A stretch of 64,000 bases of DNA from Bacteroidota bacterium (GCA_003246455.1 QKAF01000073.1:29289-93288), one strand, 5' to 3'; shown: positions 30,046 through 40,795, numbered from the stretch's first letter. The notes: a model not told the origin generated them from the letters alone. Numbers and translations are program-made.

Positions 30046-31218
30046 TCAGGTGAGTTCCTCGGACCTCCCCAGGAAATACAACCAGAGAAAACCGAGGCTG
30101 CCCGCACCGAGCGAGGCAAAGAGGATGGCGATTTTCGACGCGCTGATCATCACGCCGTCACCCGTGAAGGCGAGATTGGTGATGAAGATCGACATCGTGA
30201 ATCCGATGCCGCCAAGTATTCCGGCCCCGAAAATCTGCCGCCAGTTCAGATCGGCGGGCAGTCGGCCGAGACCGGTAATCACGACGACGAACACGAGCAG
30301 CGTCACGCCGACCGGTTTGCCGAGGAGCAGCCCTGCCATTATCCCGAGGCTGTTTGCACTCGCCAGGTTCTGCATCCAGTCCGGGGCGAAAACGACGGCC
30401 GTGTTGGCAAGGGCGAAAATCGGAAGAATGATGAATGCGACGGGTTTGTGAAGGAAGTGTTCGAGTTTGTGCGACGGCGATTTTTCATCGTCCGCTTTGT
30501 GCGAATATGGTATCGCGAAGGCAAGCATGACACCGGCCACGGTGGCGTGCACCCCCGATTTGAGCATGAGAAACCACATCACGGCTCCGCCGAGAAGGTA
30601 CGGCAGCAGGGACATGACGCGGAACCGCCGATTCAGTATGAACAGCAGCCCCCATACCGCCAGCGCCCCCGCCAGGTACAGAATCGACACCTCCGCCGTA
30701 TAGAATACCGCAATCACGATTATCGCGCTCAGGTCGTCCATCACCGCGAAGGCGACGACAAACACTTTCAGGGACGCGGGAACCCGCTTCCCGAGAATGG
30801 CCAGGACGCCGAGTGCGAACGCGATGTCGGTCGCCATCGGAATGCCGATTCCGGACTGCGTGGGAGTTCCGGCATTGAGCGAGAAATGAATCACGGCGGG
30901 GATGACAATGCCGCCCACCGCCGCAAGCATCGGCAGCAGGGCCTGGCGAAAGTCCGACAGTTCGCCGCTGTAAAGTTCGCGTTCAAGCTCCAGTCCGATC
31001 AGCAGGAAAAACACTGCCATCAGTGCGTCGTTTATCCAGTGTTCAAGACTCAGACCGCCGATGTACGTGCTCCAGAGCGACTGGTAATCCGTTCCCAATG
31101 CGGAGTTCGCAATAAGTAGAGAGAGAACGGTGCAGATCATCAGCACGATGCCGCTCGATTTTTCCGAATCGAAAAAGGCGAGGAACATGCGGGTGAGTTT
31201 TCGTCTGGTCGTGGTCAT
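30046..31218 (-). CDS. nhaA: Na+/H+ antiporter NhaA
   Basis: 'HWINDALMAVFFLLIGLELERELYSGELSDFRQALLPMLAAVGGIVIPAVIHF', 'GIPMATDIAFALGVLAILGKRVPASLKVFVVAFAVMDDLSAIIVIAVFYT'. Confidence 0.97.
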   Translation of the reverse strand: MTTTRRKLTRMFLAFFDSEKSSGIVLMICTVLSLLIANSALGTDYQSLWSTYIGGLSLEHWINDALMAVFFLLIGLELERELYSGELSDFRQALLPMLAAVGGIVIPAVIHFSLNAGTPTQSGIGIPMATDIAFALGVLAILGKRVPASLKVFVVAFAVMDDLSAIIVIAVFYTAEVSILYLAGALAVWGLLFILNRRFRVMSLLPYLLGGAVMWFLMLKSGVHATVAGVMLAFAIPYSHKADDEKSPSHKLEHFLHKPVAFIILPIFALANTAVVFAPDWMQNLASANSLGIMAGLLLGKPVGVTLLVFVVVITGLGRLPADLNWRQIFGAGILGGIGFTMSIFITNLAFTGDGVMISASKIAILFASLGAGSLGFLWLYFLGRSEELT

Positions 31219-31243
31219 AAGCGGCCCTTGAATGGATGAATCT

Positions 31244-32110
31244 TTATCGCAGCGTGAGAACGGTGATTTCCGGCGGACAGTTGAAACGGACAGGGATTCC
31301 GACCGTTCCGATTCCGCGTGTCACGTAGAGCTGTGTTGCGTCGAGGCGGTACAGACCCTCAACGTAACCGGAGATGAGGGCCGCCGGCGTGATCACGGTA
31401 CCGAATACCCGCGCAAGCACGAACTGACCGCCATGCGTGTGACCGCTGACCATCAGCCCCGCTCCGTATTCCGACGCTTCCTCCAGGTAATAGGGTTTAT
31501 GGCACAGCACGATATTCGGGAGCTGTGCGTCGAGTCCGTCGATCGCCTGGCGAAACAGATCGTCGAACGGGTGCCCGGACCGCACGTCATCCAGCCCGAC
31601 GAGCGCGAGCTCCTTTCCCTTCACCTCTATCAGCGTGTGCGTGTTGCGCAGCATGCGGATGCCGGCATGCTCCAGTTCTTTCGAAATGTAATCCGCGTCA
31701 TCGAAATAATCGTGGTTCCCGGTGCTGCCGTAGACGCCATAGCGCGCCTTGAGCTTCGAAAACGAATCGCACAGCGGTTCGACTTCCTCGTTCCGGCTCT
31801 GAACAAAATCACCGGGCAGCAGGATGATATCCGGCTTCAGCGCGTTGAGGCGTTCAACGTACCGGTCCATCTGCGGCTTGTCCATGTAGGGACCGGAATG
31901 AATGTCGGAGATCATCCCGACGCGCAGACCCCGGAGCGGGGCCGGCAGCTTCGGCAGCCGTATGGTCTTGTATACGACCTCGAATTCGTCGTCCGCAGCG
32001 ATGTTTCCCAGGGGATTCGCGACGGAGATCACCGTCAGTCCGGCCGCCCCCTGCCTGAGGAACTGCCGCCGCCCGTGATCCACCGGTGCCGTCATCGGGA
32101 TTTTCGTCAT
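31244..32110 (-). CDS. Metallophosphoesterase (YkuE-like) with Tat-like signal
   Basis: 'GRRQFLRQGAAGLTVI'; 'LRVGMISDIHSGPYM', 'LLPGDFVQ', 'YGSTGNHDYF', 'LMVSGHTHGGQ'. Confidence 0.92.
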   Translation of the reverse strand: MTKIPMTAPVDHGRRQFLRQGAAGLTVISVANPLGNIAADDEFEVVYKTIRLPKLPAPLRGLRVGMISDIHSGPYMDKPQMDRYVERLNALKPDIILLPGDFVQSRNEEVEPLCDSFSKLKARYGVYGSTGNHDYFDDADYISKELEHAGIRMLRNTHTLIEVKGKELALVGLDDVRSGHPFDDLFRQAIDGLDAQLPNIVLCHKPYYLEEASEYGAGLMVSGHTHGGQFVLARVFGTVITPAALISGYVEGLYRLDATQLYVTRGIGTVGIPVRFNCPPEITVLTLR

Positions 32111-32197
32111 GAATGCGATTCACCTGCCTTTCCTGTATGAAAACAGGCATCCGAGGATGCCTGTAGAAAACAACATCAGCAATGCCCGGAGAGTGCC

Positions 32198-32929
32198 CTA
32201 CCAGCGGACGGTAATGCCGAGGAGGAACTGCATCATGTCGGTCGTGGATTTCATGTCGTCACCGTGTGCGACAATCGGCGCCCCGCCGCTGTCGAAGGAA
32301 ATCGACTCATGATCGAGATATTTCGCCTCCCCGCCATACAGGTACCGAACCCGTGCGCTGACATACAGCTCCCCGTACAGATCGGATGACTCGCTCGTCC
32401 CCTTGCTGACACAGACTTCAACGCCGCCGCCGCCGCCGTAACTGAAGGCGACATCGCTCAGGAAAGTCTCGCCGCTGATCCCCATCTCTTCCAGCTCATC
32501 GTCATCGACTGTCGAGCTCGTCCAGAGAATGTTCATGCCCAGCAGGCCTTCGAAGAACGGCCGGAAATCGCCGTCCTGCGGCTGCACCCGGAGAAACAGA
32601 TGCGTGGTGACAATCCTGTTTGTCGCCGTCATGTCGACGTTGATAAGCCGCCCTTCCCAGAGGTATGGCACGGTCATCCCGGCGGATCCGTAGAATGCAT
32701 AGCTCCCGGTCAGTCCCATCACCAGCGGCATGGCGGGCGGCGCGTATCCCAGATCCAGGCTCAGCCCCAGGCCCAGCTCGTCGACATTCTCCGCGAACGC
32801 ACCGCGGGGAGATACGAGCATCAGATCCAGGCCGACGAAACCTCCCTCCATCGGCGGCGGATCGTCCTGGGCATGGAGCGCGGCAGTGTGGGCGATAATA
32901 AGCAGAAGAATGACGGCAGCATTCCGCAT
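32198..32929 (-). CDS. Outer-membrane beta-barrel-like protein (paralogue A)
   Basis: Signal 'MRNAAVILLLIIAHTAALHAQ'; clear similarity to the adjacent ORF ('GLLGMNILWTSSTVDDD' vs 'GLLGLNVFWTESSVEDE'). Confidence 0.65.
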   Translation of the reverse strand: MRNAAVILLLIIAHTAALHAQDDPPPMEGGFVGLDLMLVSPRGAFAENVDELGLGLSLDLGYAPPAMPLVMGLTGSYAFYGSAGMTVPYLWEGRLINVDMTATNRIVTTHLFLRVQPQDGDFRPFFEGLLGMNILWTSSTVDDDELEEMGISGETFLSDVAFSYGGGGGVEVCVSKGTSESSDLYGELYVSARVRYLYGGEAKYLDHESISFDSGGAPIVAHGDDMKSTTDMMQFLLGITVRW

Positions 32930-33133
32930 GATGACGACCGTGATTGTTTCAGATGGATGCAGCGCAATGTACGAAAGGACGATCTAAGGAGAAAGAGTCC
33001 CCGTTCTCCGGAGTCACGAATCAGGCACTCGGCCGGAACAACACCAGCCTCGAAAAAAGAGAGCGGACCTCAAGGAGGCCCGCCATACAATGGAAATACA
33101 TCGGTCGCGGTCCGGGAACGGGTCGCCGCGGAT

Positions 33134-33868
33134 TCAGAAACGAACCGTGACGCCGATCATTGTCTGAAGCATGTCGGTATGGCTCTCCAGGGCGTTGGAT
33201 TCGAGCAGCACCGGAGCGCCATTCCCGTCGAAGGTGATCGATTCTTCATCGAAGTACTTGGCTTTTCCCCCGTAGAGGTACCGCGCCTTCAGGTCCACGA
33301 ATACGGCGATGCCGTGCCCGGGGGTGGCGGTCGCGCCTTCATAGACACGGAACTGCAGCCCGCCCCCGGCGCCGTAACTGAATGCGACATCGCTCAGGTT
33401 GGTGCTCCCTGCGATCTGGCTGTCTTCGTATCGCTCATCCTCGACGGACGATTCGGTCCAGAAAACGTTCAGTCCGAGCAGGCCCTCGAAATACGGCCTG
33501 AAAACCCCGTCCTGAGGCTGCAGCCGCAGGAAAAGATGTCCCGTCGCAATATTGTTCGACGTGCTGAGTTCGACATTGACGAGCTGTATCGGTCCGCTGA
33601 ACGGCACGTTGAACGTACGGCTGCCGTACGTTCCGATGCTCCCGGTCAGGCCCGCGGCGATGGGCAGCCCGGGCAGCACGTACGCCCCTTCCAGTGCGAG
33701 GCCGTAGGCGACATTGTCGGAGGTCTCCTTGAATTCTCCCTGGGGGAACGCAAGCATGAAATCGATTCCGGCCAGCCCCTGGCCGATGGAGTACGCTTCG
33801 TCCTGCTGGGCGATCAGCGCGAGGGTTGAGCTGAAAAACAGGAGCAGAAGTACGAATGAATGTCTCAT
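33134..33868 (-). CDS. Outer-membrane beta-barrel-like protein (paralogue B); start refined
   Basis: Signal 'MRHSFVLLLLFFSSTLALIAQ'; 'GLAGIDFMLAFPQGEF' vs paralogue A 'GFVGLDLMLVSPRGAF'; terminal Phe. Confidence 0.65.
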   Translation of the reverse strand: MRHSFVLLLLFFSSTLALIAQQDEAYSIGQGLAGIDFMLAFPQGEFKETSDNVAYGLALEGAYVLPGLPIAAGLTGSIGTYGSRTFNVPFSGPIQLVNVELSTSNNIATGHLFLRLQPQDGVFRPYFEGLLGLNVFWTESSVEDERYEDSQIAGSTNLSDVAFSYGAGGGLQFRVYEGATATPGHGIAVFVDLKARYLYGGKAKYFDEESITFDGNGAPVLLESNALESHTDMLQTMIGVTVRF

Positions 33869-34052
33869 TTTCACCATGGTATTTTTTGAAAAAGATGTTT
33901 CGTGAATATCAGGCTCGACTGACAGGGTACGGTCCGGCATGCAAAAAATCGACGCGAATTTGATTGCGAATGGATGAAAAACATGGGATCTTGGAAGATG
34001 GCTTGATCTGCCTGTTTGTGTTTTCCGACCATACTTGACCCCTGGAGTTTTC

Positions 34053-36647
34053 ATGTCCCGTTTCTTTCGGCTGCCTACCGTTTTTCTGGCGGGGATGTAT
34101 ACGAGCATCATGATCATTTTGTTGCTCGTCAACGGACGTCCCGCGTTTTTCGATTCCCCGGGTGTTCCCATCGAACACAGTGAGGCCTGGCGCGAATCGG
34201 TGAACTCCATCGAGTATTTCTATGCGCAGCGGTCGTACGGCAATCCGGGGATAAACATCGGCGAACGCCTCCGCGATGCGTGGAACGCGATCGCGCTATC
34301 GCCGCAGAGCGCATTGATGAAGCCCTTCCCTGCCGCCGCGGACTGGAAGTCCGAAGGACCGACGAACATCGGCGGACGCATCCGTGCCGTGGTGTTTCAT
34401 CCGACGGAGACCAGCACCATTTTTGCCGGTGCCGCGTCGGGCGGGGTCTGGAAAAGCACGGACCTCGGTCTGAACTGGCGTGCGTTGACCGACAACATGC
34501 CGCGGCTGCCCGTCGCAGCGCTGGCGATCGACCGGAACAATCCCGACATTCTCTACGCCGGAACGGGGGAACCGCTCGGCACCAACTTCGGACGCAGCGG
34601 CGGATCCCCGTACTATGACGGTCTCGGCGTCATGCGGAGCGACGACGGAGGAGAGAACTGGGCATTCCTCCCCTGGCCGAAATCGAACAGCGCCGTGCAC
34701 CGCATTGCCGTGCATCCCGAATCGTCGGACACGCTCCTGGTCGCGACAGTCGACAAACTCTGGAAGAGCATTGACGGCGGACAGACATGGGAAAGCACGC
34801 TCGACGGCTACATTACGGAAGTCGTCTACAAGCCCGACAATCCTTCCACGGTATTCGCCGCCATCGGCGCCGAGTACGGGGGAAGCAACAACGGCATCTA
34901 CGTTTCGCATGCCGGCGGCGCCGCTCTCTCGTGGAGCCGTGTCGACGCGAATCTCCCCCCGGGCGATTCCACCGCGCGCGTGGTGATGAGCATCCCTGCC
35001 GGCAACCCGAACCGCATTTACGCCGCGATGGGCCTCAACCGGCGGAAAATCAGTGATGGCGATGCGGATTTCAACGGAATGTACGTATCGAATGACGGCG
35101 GCGTCACGTGGGAGCGGCAGATAACCGCGATCTCGAACGACTTCACGCGCGGGCAGTGTTTCTACGATCTTACAGTGGTGGCCAACCCGGCCAATCCTGA
35201 CATCGTGTTCCTCGGCGGAATCGACATGCACCGCAGTCTCACAAGCGGAACGGGTTTCGCCAAAGTGTCGCGCTGGGAGCTGCGCGTAACCGATCCGAAA
35301 AATCCGGCCTACGTCCATGCCGACCAGCATCATGTCGCCTTCAAGCCTGATGACCCCAATACCGTGATCATCGGCTGCGACGGCGGAATTTTCCTCAGCT
35401 CTGACGGGGGAACGAACTGGGTCGAACGGAACAACGGGCTGACCACCACGCAGTTCTACAGCGTGAACTACGCCCCGTCGAATACGAATTACTACTACGG
35501 CGGCACGCAGGATAACAGCAACATGCGGCAGTCGTCCCCCGGACAGACGAGCTGGCTCTATGTCGGCGGCGGCGACGGCGGACGCATGGCGATCGATCCG
35601 AAAAACAAGGATCTTCTCTACCTGACGATCAACAGCACCCCGTACCGTACATTCGACGGCAACAGCTTTCAGCCACTGTACAGCGGCCTGAACGGGTACC
35701 GGGGGAACTGGGTCCGCCCGATGCTTCTCGATCCGAACGGCGACCGCCTGTACACGGCCTCCGACAACGTGCACCGTCTCAGTCCCGCCAAGGATGCAAC
35801 GAGCTGGCTCACGATCAGCAGCAAGAAGCTGGTCCGGAGCAGCGGCATCATCACGGATCTGGAAATGCCTCAGCCCAACCCCCGCTGGATGTATTCCGCC
35901 TCCAGCGACGGAAAGGTGTTCGTCTGCGAAAACCTGATCGCGCTCGATACCGAGTGGTATGACGAAAGCAACGGTCTCCCCAACCGCTGGATCAGCGATA
36001 TTCACGTCGGCTGGGGAACGCTGCGCACTGTGTACGCGGCTCTCAACGGCTACGGATCGAGCCATGCATGGAAAACCACGGACGGCGGAGAGAGCTGGTT
36101 CGATATCAGCGGCGATCTCCCCGATATTCCCGCGAATGTCATCATTCCGTCCAGGACGGACACGAACGCGATTTTCCTGGCGACCGATCTTGGCGTGTGG
36201 TTTACGACGAACGGCGGAGAGAACTGGAAGCAGTTCGGCAACGGGCTGCCGAATGTCGTCTGCTACGACATGAAGCTGACGCCTGAAAACCGCCTTATCG
36301 TCGGAACCTACGGCCGAGGCATCTGGTCGACCGACGCCGTGACCGCGATCGCAGCCGATCGTCCCGCCGTGTCCGGTCTCGAGATGGACGCCGCCTGGCC
36401 GAATCCTTTCGGCGCGGGCATCGCAACGGCCACGAAAATTCAATTCTCCCTCGACAGGCCGGAAGACGTGCAGCTCGCCGTCTACAACACCGCGGGCAGA
36501 ATGGTCGCGACGCTGGCCAGGGGCCGGTACCTCGCGGGCAGTCACCAGGCCCAGTTTGACGCTGGAAATCTTCCGGCCGGAACGTACATCGCGGTTCTGC
36601 GCGCCGGCGGAAAAACGCTCTCGCGGAAAATCGCACTCCTTCGATAA
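34053..36647 (+). CDS. Sortilin/BNR-repeat beta-propeller protein with T9SS type A sorting domain
   Basis: Repeated Asp-box-like 'STDLGLNW', 'SDDGGENWAF', 'SIDGGQTWES', 'SNDGGVTWE', 'SSDGGTNW', 'TTDGGESWF', 'TTNGGENW'; C-terminus 'AAWPNPFGAG...GTYIAVLRAGGKTLSRKIALLR'. Confidence 0.88.
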   Translation: MSRFFRLPTVFLAGMYTSIMIILLLVNGRPAFFDSPGVPIEHSEAWRESVNSIEYFYAQRSYGNPGINIGERLRDAWNAIALSPQSALMKPFPAAADWKSEGPTNIGGRIRAVVFHPTETSTIFAGAASGGVWKSTDLGLNWRALTDNMPRLPVAALAIDRNNPDILYAGTGEPLGTNFGRSGGSPYYDGLGVMRSDDGGENWAFLPWPKSNSAVHRIAVHPESSDTLLVATVDKLWKSIDGGQTWESTLDGYITEVVYKPDNPSTVFAAIGAEYGGSNNGIYVSHAGGAALSWSRVDANLPPGDSTARVVMSIPAGNPNRIYAAMGLNRRKISDGDADFNGMYVSNDGGVTWERQITAISNDFTRGQCFYDLTVVANPANPDIVFLGGIDMHRSLTSGTGFAKVSRWELRVTDPKNPAYVHADQHHVAFKPDDPNTVIIGCDGGIFLSSDGGTNWVERNNGLTTTQFYSVNYAPSNTNYYYGGTQDNSNMRQSSPGQTSWLYVGGGDGGRMAIDPKNKDLLYLTINSTPYRTFDGNSFQPLYSGLNGYRGNWVRPMLLDPNGDRLYTASDNVHRLSPAKDATSWLTISSKKLVRSSGIITDLEMPQPNPRWMYSASSDGKVFVCENLIALDTEWYDESNGLPNRWISDIHVGWGTLRTVYAALNGYGSSHAWKTTDGGESWFDISGDLPDIPANVIIPSRTDTNAIFLATDLGVWFTTNGGENWKQFGNGLPNVVCYDMKLTPENRLIVGTYGRGIWSTDAVTAIAADRPAVSGLEMDAAWPNPFGAGIATATKIQFSLDRPEDVQLAVYNTAGRMVATLARGRYLAGSHQAQFDAGNLPAGTYIAVLRAGGKTLSRKIALLR

Positions 36648-36655
36648 AAAACAGA

Positions 36656-36681
36656 AGTCCCGCCCCTCACGGGGCGGGACT
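36656..36681. terminator. Hairpin terminator between convergent genes
   Basis: AGTCCCGCCCC-TCAC-GGGGCGGGACT flanked by an A-run (5') and T-rich sequence. Confidence 0.75.
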
Positions 36682-36706
36682 CTCACTCTGCCGCGCCGCA
36701 GTCAGC

Positions 36707-38956
36707 CTACTTCCCGAACTTCTTCTTTAAGTCCTCCAGCGAGTACTTCGGTTCGCTGTTCGGTCTTTCCTGCTTCCCTTTCCCGGATTTCCCGTCTGAA
36801 AGCGGCTGTTTTTTCATGCTGAGCGCGATCCGTTTCAGTTTCTCATTGACCTCGACGACGGTGACCCGCACGATCTGACCGACCTTCACCACCTCCTTCG
36901 GATCACGGATGAAGCGATCCGCCAGCTGGGAAACATGCACGAGGCCGTCCTGATGAACGCCGATGTCCACGAAGGCGCCGAAATTGGCGACGTTGGTCAC
37001 GACACCTTCGAGCACCATTCCCGGCTTGAGATCCCGGATCTCGTTCACCCCTTCGGCGAATTCCGCGTAGCGGAAGGATTCGCGCGGATCGCGTCCGGGT
37101 TTCTCAAGCTCCCGCATGATGTCGCGCAGCGTCGGCTCGCCGACCTCGTCGGTCACGTAGCGCTTGATGTCCAGTCCCTTCACCTTTGCCGACAGCTCCT
37201 GAATGCGTTCGAGCGAGACACTCAGGTCGCGTGCGATGGTCTCGACGATGTGATAGCTCTCGGGATGGACCGCGGTGTTGTCGAGCGGCTGCTCTCCGTC
37301 ACGGATGCGCAGGAACCCGGCGGACTGCTCGAACGCCTTCGGACCGAAGCGCGGGACGTTCAGCAGCTCTTTCCGGCTGCGGAAGCGGCCGTTTTCATTC
37401 CGATACTGGATGACGTTCTTCGCGACGCTCGCCGAGAGACCCGCCACGTAGCTGAGCAGCTCCTTCGACGCGGTGTTCAGGTCTACGCCGACGTAATTGA
37501 CGCAGCTTTCCACCGTCTCGTCGAGCTTCTTCTTCAGCATGCGCTGATCGACGTCGTGCTGATACTGCCCGACGCCGATGGATTTCGGATCGATTTTCAC
37601 GAGCTCCGCCAGCGGATCCATCAGCCGCCGACCGATGCTGATGGCACCGCGGACGGTAAGATCGAGCTCGGGGAACTCGTCGATGGCTGCGTCGCTGGCT
37701 GAGTAGATCGACGCACCGGATTCGTTGACGATGACCTTGACCGGACGCGGCTCGATGTCGCGTATGACCTCAGCGACGAACATGTCGGTCTCACGACCGG
37801 CCGTACCGTTGCCGATCGCGATCAGCTCGGTGCCGAACCGCTCGATCATGTCGCGAAGCGTCTGTACCGCCTCCATGCGTTTGTAGTCGCCGGTATGCGG
37901 ATAGATCGTCTGATTTTCGAGGAATTTTCCCGTCCGGTCGATCGCGACCACCTTGCAGCCCGTACGGAACCCGGGATCGACGCCCAGGGTGGGCTTCATG
38001 CCCGCCGGACTTGCGAGGAGCAGCTCGCGGAGATTACTTTCGAAGGTCTGTATGGAAGCCGTGTCGGCGACCAGCTTCTTTTCGAAACGGACTTCACCGA
38101 TGAGCGTATGCTTCATCAGCCGGTCGAACGCATCCTTTATCATCGTCGCATAGAAGTTCCGTACCCGCGCCGTGCCGCTGTGCGACTCTTTTCCTTCGAG
38201 CCAGCCGACAATCTGCTCCTGGTCGAATTCCAGGTCGAAGAACAGCACGCCCTCGGCTTCTCCGCGCCGCAGCGCGAGCATGTTGTGCGCGGGGATGTCC
38301 CGCACCGGAGCGCTCCAGTCCCGGTACATTTCGTACTTGGTCGTTCCTTCCGGAAACTCATCCTTCACACGAGAACGGAAAATTCCCTCACCCGCCATGA
38401 AGCTCCGTACGTGCGCGCGGAGGTCGGCCTTCTCGGAGACCTCCTCCGCCAGGATATCCGAGGCACCCGCGAGGGCTTCCTGGGCGCTTGCGACGCCTTT
38501 CTCCTCGTCGATGAACTTCGCGGCCTCTTCGTCGAGGGAGGCGTCGTTCGCTTCGGGAACATTCAGCGTCCGGATGAAGTCCGCCAGCGGCTCAAGGCCT
38601 TTCTCCCGGGCAATCGTCGCCCGTGTTCTCTTCTTCGGTTTGTAGGGCAGGTACAGGTCTTCCAGTTCCGTTTTCTGCATGCAGGCTTCGATGCGGGCGC
38701 GCAGTTCGTCCGTCAGCTTCCCCTGTTCCTCGATGGACTTGAGGACCGTGGCCTTGCGGTCTTCGAGCTCCGTCAGGTACTCATATCGTTCCACCAGCGA
38801 ACGCAGCTGGATTTCATTGAGTTCGCCGGTGCGCTCCTTGCGGTATCGCGCGATAAAGGGCACCGTTCCGCCTTCGGCGAGCAGGGCGAGCGTGTTCGTC
38901 ACCTGCCAGGGCTGGAGCAACAATTCCTGTATCAGGACTTCAGAAATATTCAGCAT
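36707..38956 (-). CDS. tex: Tex family RNA-binding protein (S1 domain, transcription accessory)
   Basis: 'TVPFIARYRKERTGELNEIQLRSL', 'TLGVDPGFRTGCKVVAID', 'GVDLNTASKELLSYVAGLSASVAKNVIQYRNENGRFRSRKELLNVPRFGPKAFEQSAGFLRI', S1 'GMVLEGVVTNVANFGAFVDIGVHQDGLVHVSQL'. Confidence 0.97.
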   Translation of the reverse strand: MLNISEVLIQELLLQPWQVTNTLALLAEGGTVPFIARYRKERTGELNEIQLRSLVERYEYLTELEDRKATVLKSIEEQGKLTDELRARIEACMQKTELEDLYLPYKPKKRTRATIAREKGLEPLADFIRTLNVPEANDASLDEEAAKFIDEEKGVASAQEALAGASDILAEEVSEKADLRAHVRSFMAGEGIFRSRVKDEFPEGTTKYEMYRDWSAPVRDIPAHNMLALRRGEAEGVLFFDLEFDQEQIVGWLEGKESHSGTARVRNFYATMIKDAFDRLMKHTLIGEVRFEKKLVADTASIQTFESNLRELLLASPAGMKPTLGVDPGFRTGCKVVAIDRTGKFLENQTIYPHTGDYKRMEAVQTLRDMIERFGTELIAIGNGTAGRETDMFVAEVIRDIEPRPVKVIVNESGASIYSASDAAIDEFPELDLTVRGAISIGRRLMDPLAELVKIDPKSIGVGQYQHDVDQRMLKKKLDETVESCVNYVGVDLNTASKELLSYVAGLSASVAKNVIQYRNENGRFRSRKELLNVPRFGPKAFEQSAGFLRIRDGEQPLDNTAVHPESYHIVETIARDLSVSLERIQELSAKVKGLDIKRYVTDEVGEPTLRDIMRELEKPGRDPRESFRYAEFAEGVNEIRDLKPGMVLEGVVTNVANFGAFVDIGVHQDGLVHVSQLADRFIRDPKEVVKVGQIVRVTVVEVNEKLKRIALSMKKQPLSDGKSGKGKQERPNSEPKYSLEDLKKKFGK

Positions 38957-39100
38957 GGTTGTTTCCCGTAGTAAAAATCAGGCACAGCATATCAAGATAC
39001 GAGGCCGCGCCCGGCGAGTCAATGTTGCGTTTTTCGTCCGCGCTCGAATACCCTCCCCCGGCTTCGAATCGGCATACCCGATGCGGGGGTTCGGACGGGA

Positions 39101-39511
39101 CTACACGTCCCATTCATCGAATCGCTCGATGCGCCGGAGACGCGCCTCGGAAATCTGCAGGGTGAGATGGGAATGAAATTCCCGGACGTGCCGACGGTGG
39201 GCGCGTGCGATTTTCAGCTCGATGCGGCCTGAGCGGGAGGCGGGGAAATCCGCGACGGAATGGAGGCTGTGCAGGTGAATGACGAGCCGGCGGCGATACC
39301 AGCGGTCGATGAATTCAATGTCGGCGATGTCGTCGAAGGGAATCCGCAGCTCCCGTACACGGGATTTTATCACCCCGAACACGGAATCCTCCACGCGGTA
39401 TTCGATGCGGAATCCGTCTTCATCGACGTGCGCCCGACCGTGCGCTTCCGCGAGGCCCTGGTACAGGGATGCGAGAGTGAATGGAATGCTGATGCGCGTT
39501 GTCATGTCCAT
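39101..39511 (-). CDS. Hypothetical protein (possible PH-like fold)
   Basis: 136-aa ORF with good coding character and no strong motif. Confidence 0.45.
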   Translation of the reverse strand: MDMTTRISIPFTLASLYQGLAEAHGRAHVDEDGFRIEYRVEDSVFGVIKSRVRELRIPFDDIADIEFIDRWYRRRLVIHLHSLHSVADFPASRSGRIELKIARAHRRHVREFHSHLTLQISEARLRRIERFDEWDV

Positions 39512-39617
39512 GAAAAATACGCATCGCGCGGGACTAATTCACCCGCGTGGGAGATATCCATCCGATTTCGTAGATTCATTCAATTGCCGCCTTTCTCCCT
39601 GACCGAGACAGACCCCT

Positions 39618-39845
39618 ATGGAAACGTTCATCAACGCCCTGGCAGAATATCCCATCCTTGGCGTGCTCCTTGTCAGTCTCGTCGTATCCCTCATCTTCAC
39701 CGTGGTGAAGAAGCTGCTCAAATACGCGGTTTCCATTGCGATCATCATCATCGCGCTGGCGATCGTCATGCATTATCTCGGCCACGACACTCTCCCCGAA
39801 CAGGGGAAACGGGTCCTGCAGAAAGCCGAGGAAATCCTCCCGTAA
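39618..39845 (+). CDS. Small membrane hypothetical protein
   Basis: 75 aa with two hydrophobic segments; isolated between minus-strand genes. Confidence 0.45.
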   Translation: METFINALAEYPILGVLLVSLVVSLIFTVVKKLLKYAVSIAIIIIALAIVMHYLGHDTLPEQGKRVLQKAEEILP

Positions 39846-39948
39846 AAGAAAATTCCTTCCTCCGGGCGGAAGAAGGAATCCGTATTCCGTCGATGCACGC
39901 GGCGTGCATCCGCATGCCCGCGTTCATCCCGCAACGCCGGCCGCGCAC

Positions 39949-40791
39949 TCAGCCGAAGCTGCCCGTGACATAGTCCTCGGTCTGACGATGCGCCGGTTTG
40001 GTGAAAATCTTCGAGGTCTTTCCGACTTCGATCAGCTTGCCCATATAGAAAAAGGCCGTGTAGTCGCTGATGCGCGCCGCCTGCTGCATGTTGTGCGTGA
40101 CGATGACGATGGTGTACTTCTTCTTGAGTTCGTCGATCAGCTCTTCGATTTTCATCGTCGAGATCGGGTCGAGCGCCGAAGCGGGTTCGTCCATCAGGAT
40201 CACCTCGGGCTCCACCGCCAGGGTCCGCGCGATGCAGAGCCGCTGCTGCTGTCCGCCGGAGAGCGAACTGCCCGGCTTGTTCAGCGCGTCCTTCACTTCA
40301 TCCCACAGCGCGACCCGGCGAAGGTTTTCCTCGGTGATGCGCGCCAGTTCCTTGCGGTCCCGCATGCCGTTGAGCTTCAGTCCGGCGACCACGTTCTGGG
40401 CGACGGTCATTGTCGGGAAGGGGTTCGGCTTCTGAAACACCATGCCGACCTTCCGGCGGAGAAACACCGGGTCGTTGTCCATGATGTCCTCGCCGTCGAG
40501 CAGAATGCGGCCGTCGATCCTGCCCCCCACTTCCTCGTGCATGCGGTTGAGCGAGCGGAGGAAGGTGGACTTTCCGCAGCCCGAGGGGCCGATGATCGCG
40601 AGCACCTTGTTTCGCGGGATTTCAAGCGACACGTTGAACAGCGCCTGTGTTTTCCCGTACCAGGCATTCAGTCTGAGCGCTTCCATCCGCGGGGCGGTTT
40701 CCATGTCGGTCGCGACGGATATCTTTTCCTCTGCGGTCTGCGTGCTGCTCATGCTGCTGCGTTTCAGGGGTTGCTGCATTATATCGTACAT
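39949..40791 (-). CDS. pstB: Phosphate ABC transporter ATP-binding protein (copy 2)
   Basis: '[22 protein letters not shown]', '[36 protein letters not shown]', '[23 protein letters not shown]'. Confidence 0.97.
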   Translation of the reverse strand: MYDIMQQPLKRSSMSSTQTAEEKISVATDMETAPRMEALRLNAWYGKTQALFNVSLEIPRNKVLAIIGPSGCGKSTFLRSLNRMHEEVGGRIDGRILLDGEDIMDNDPVFLRRKVGMVFQKPNPFPTMTVAQNVVAGLKLNGMRDRKELARITEENLRRVALWDEVKDALNKPGSSLSGGQQQRLCIARTLAVEPEVILMDEPASALDPISTMKIEELIDELKKKYTIVIVTHNMQQAARISDYTAFFYMGKLIEVGKTSKIFTKPAHRQTEDYVTGSFG

Positions 40792-40795
40792 GGCG

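Noticed and set aside
33869-34210. N-terminal extension of OM paralogue B ORF
   Set aside because: Overlaps the divergent gene start; a clean signal peptide begins at M (33868).
34296-36686. 796-aa minus-strand ORF opposite the BNR/T9SS gene
   Set aside because: Shadow ORF; the sense protein has repeated Asp-box motifs and a T9SS tail.
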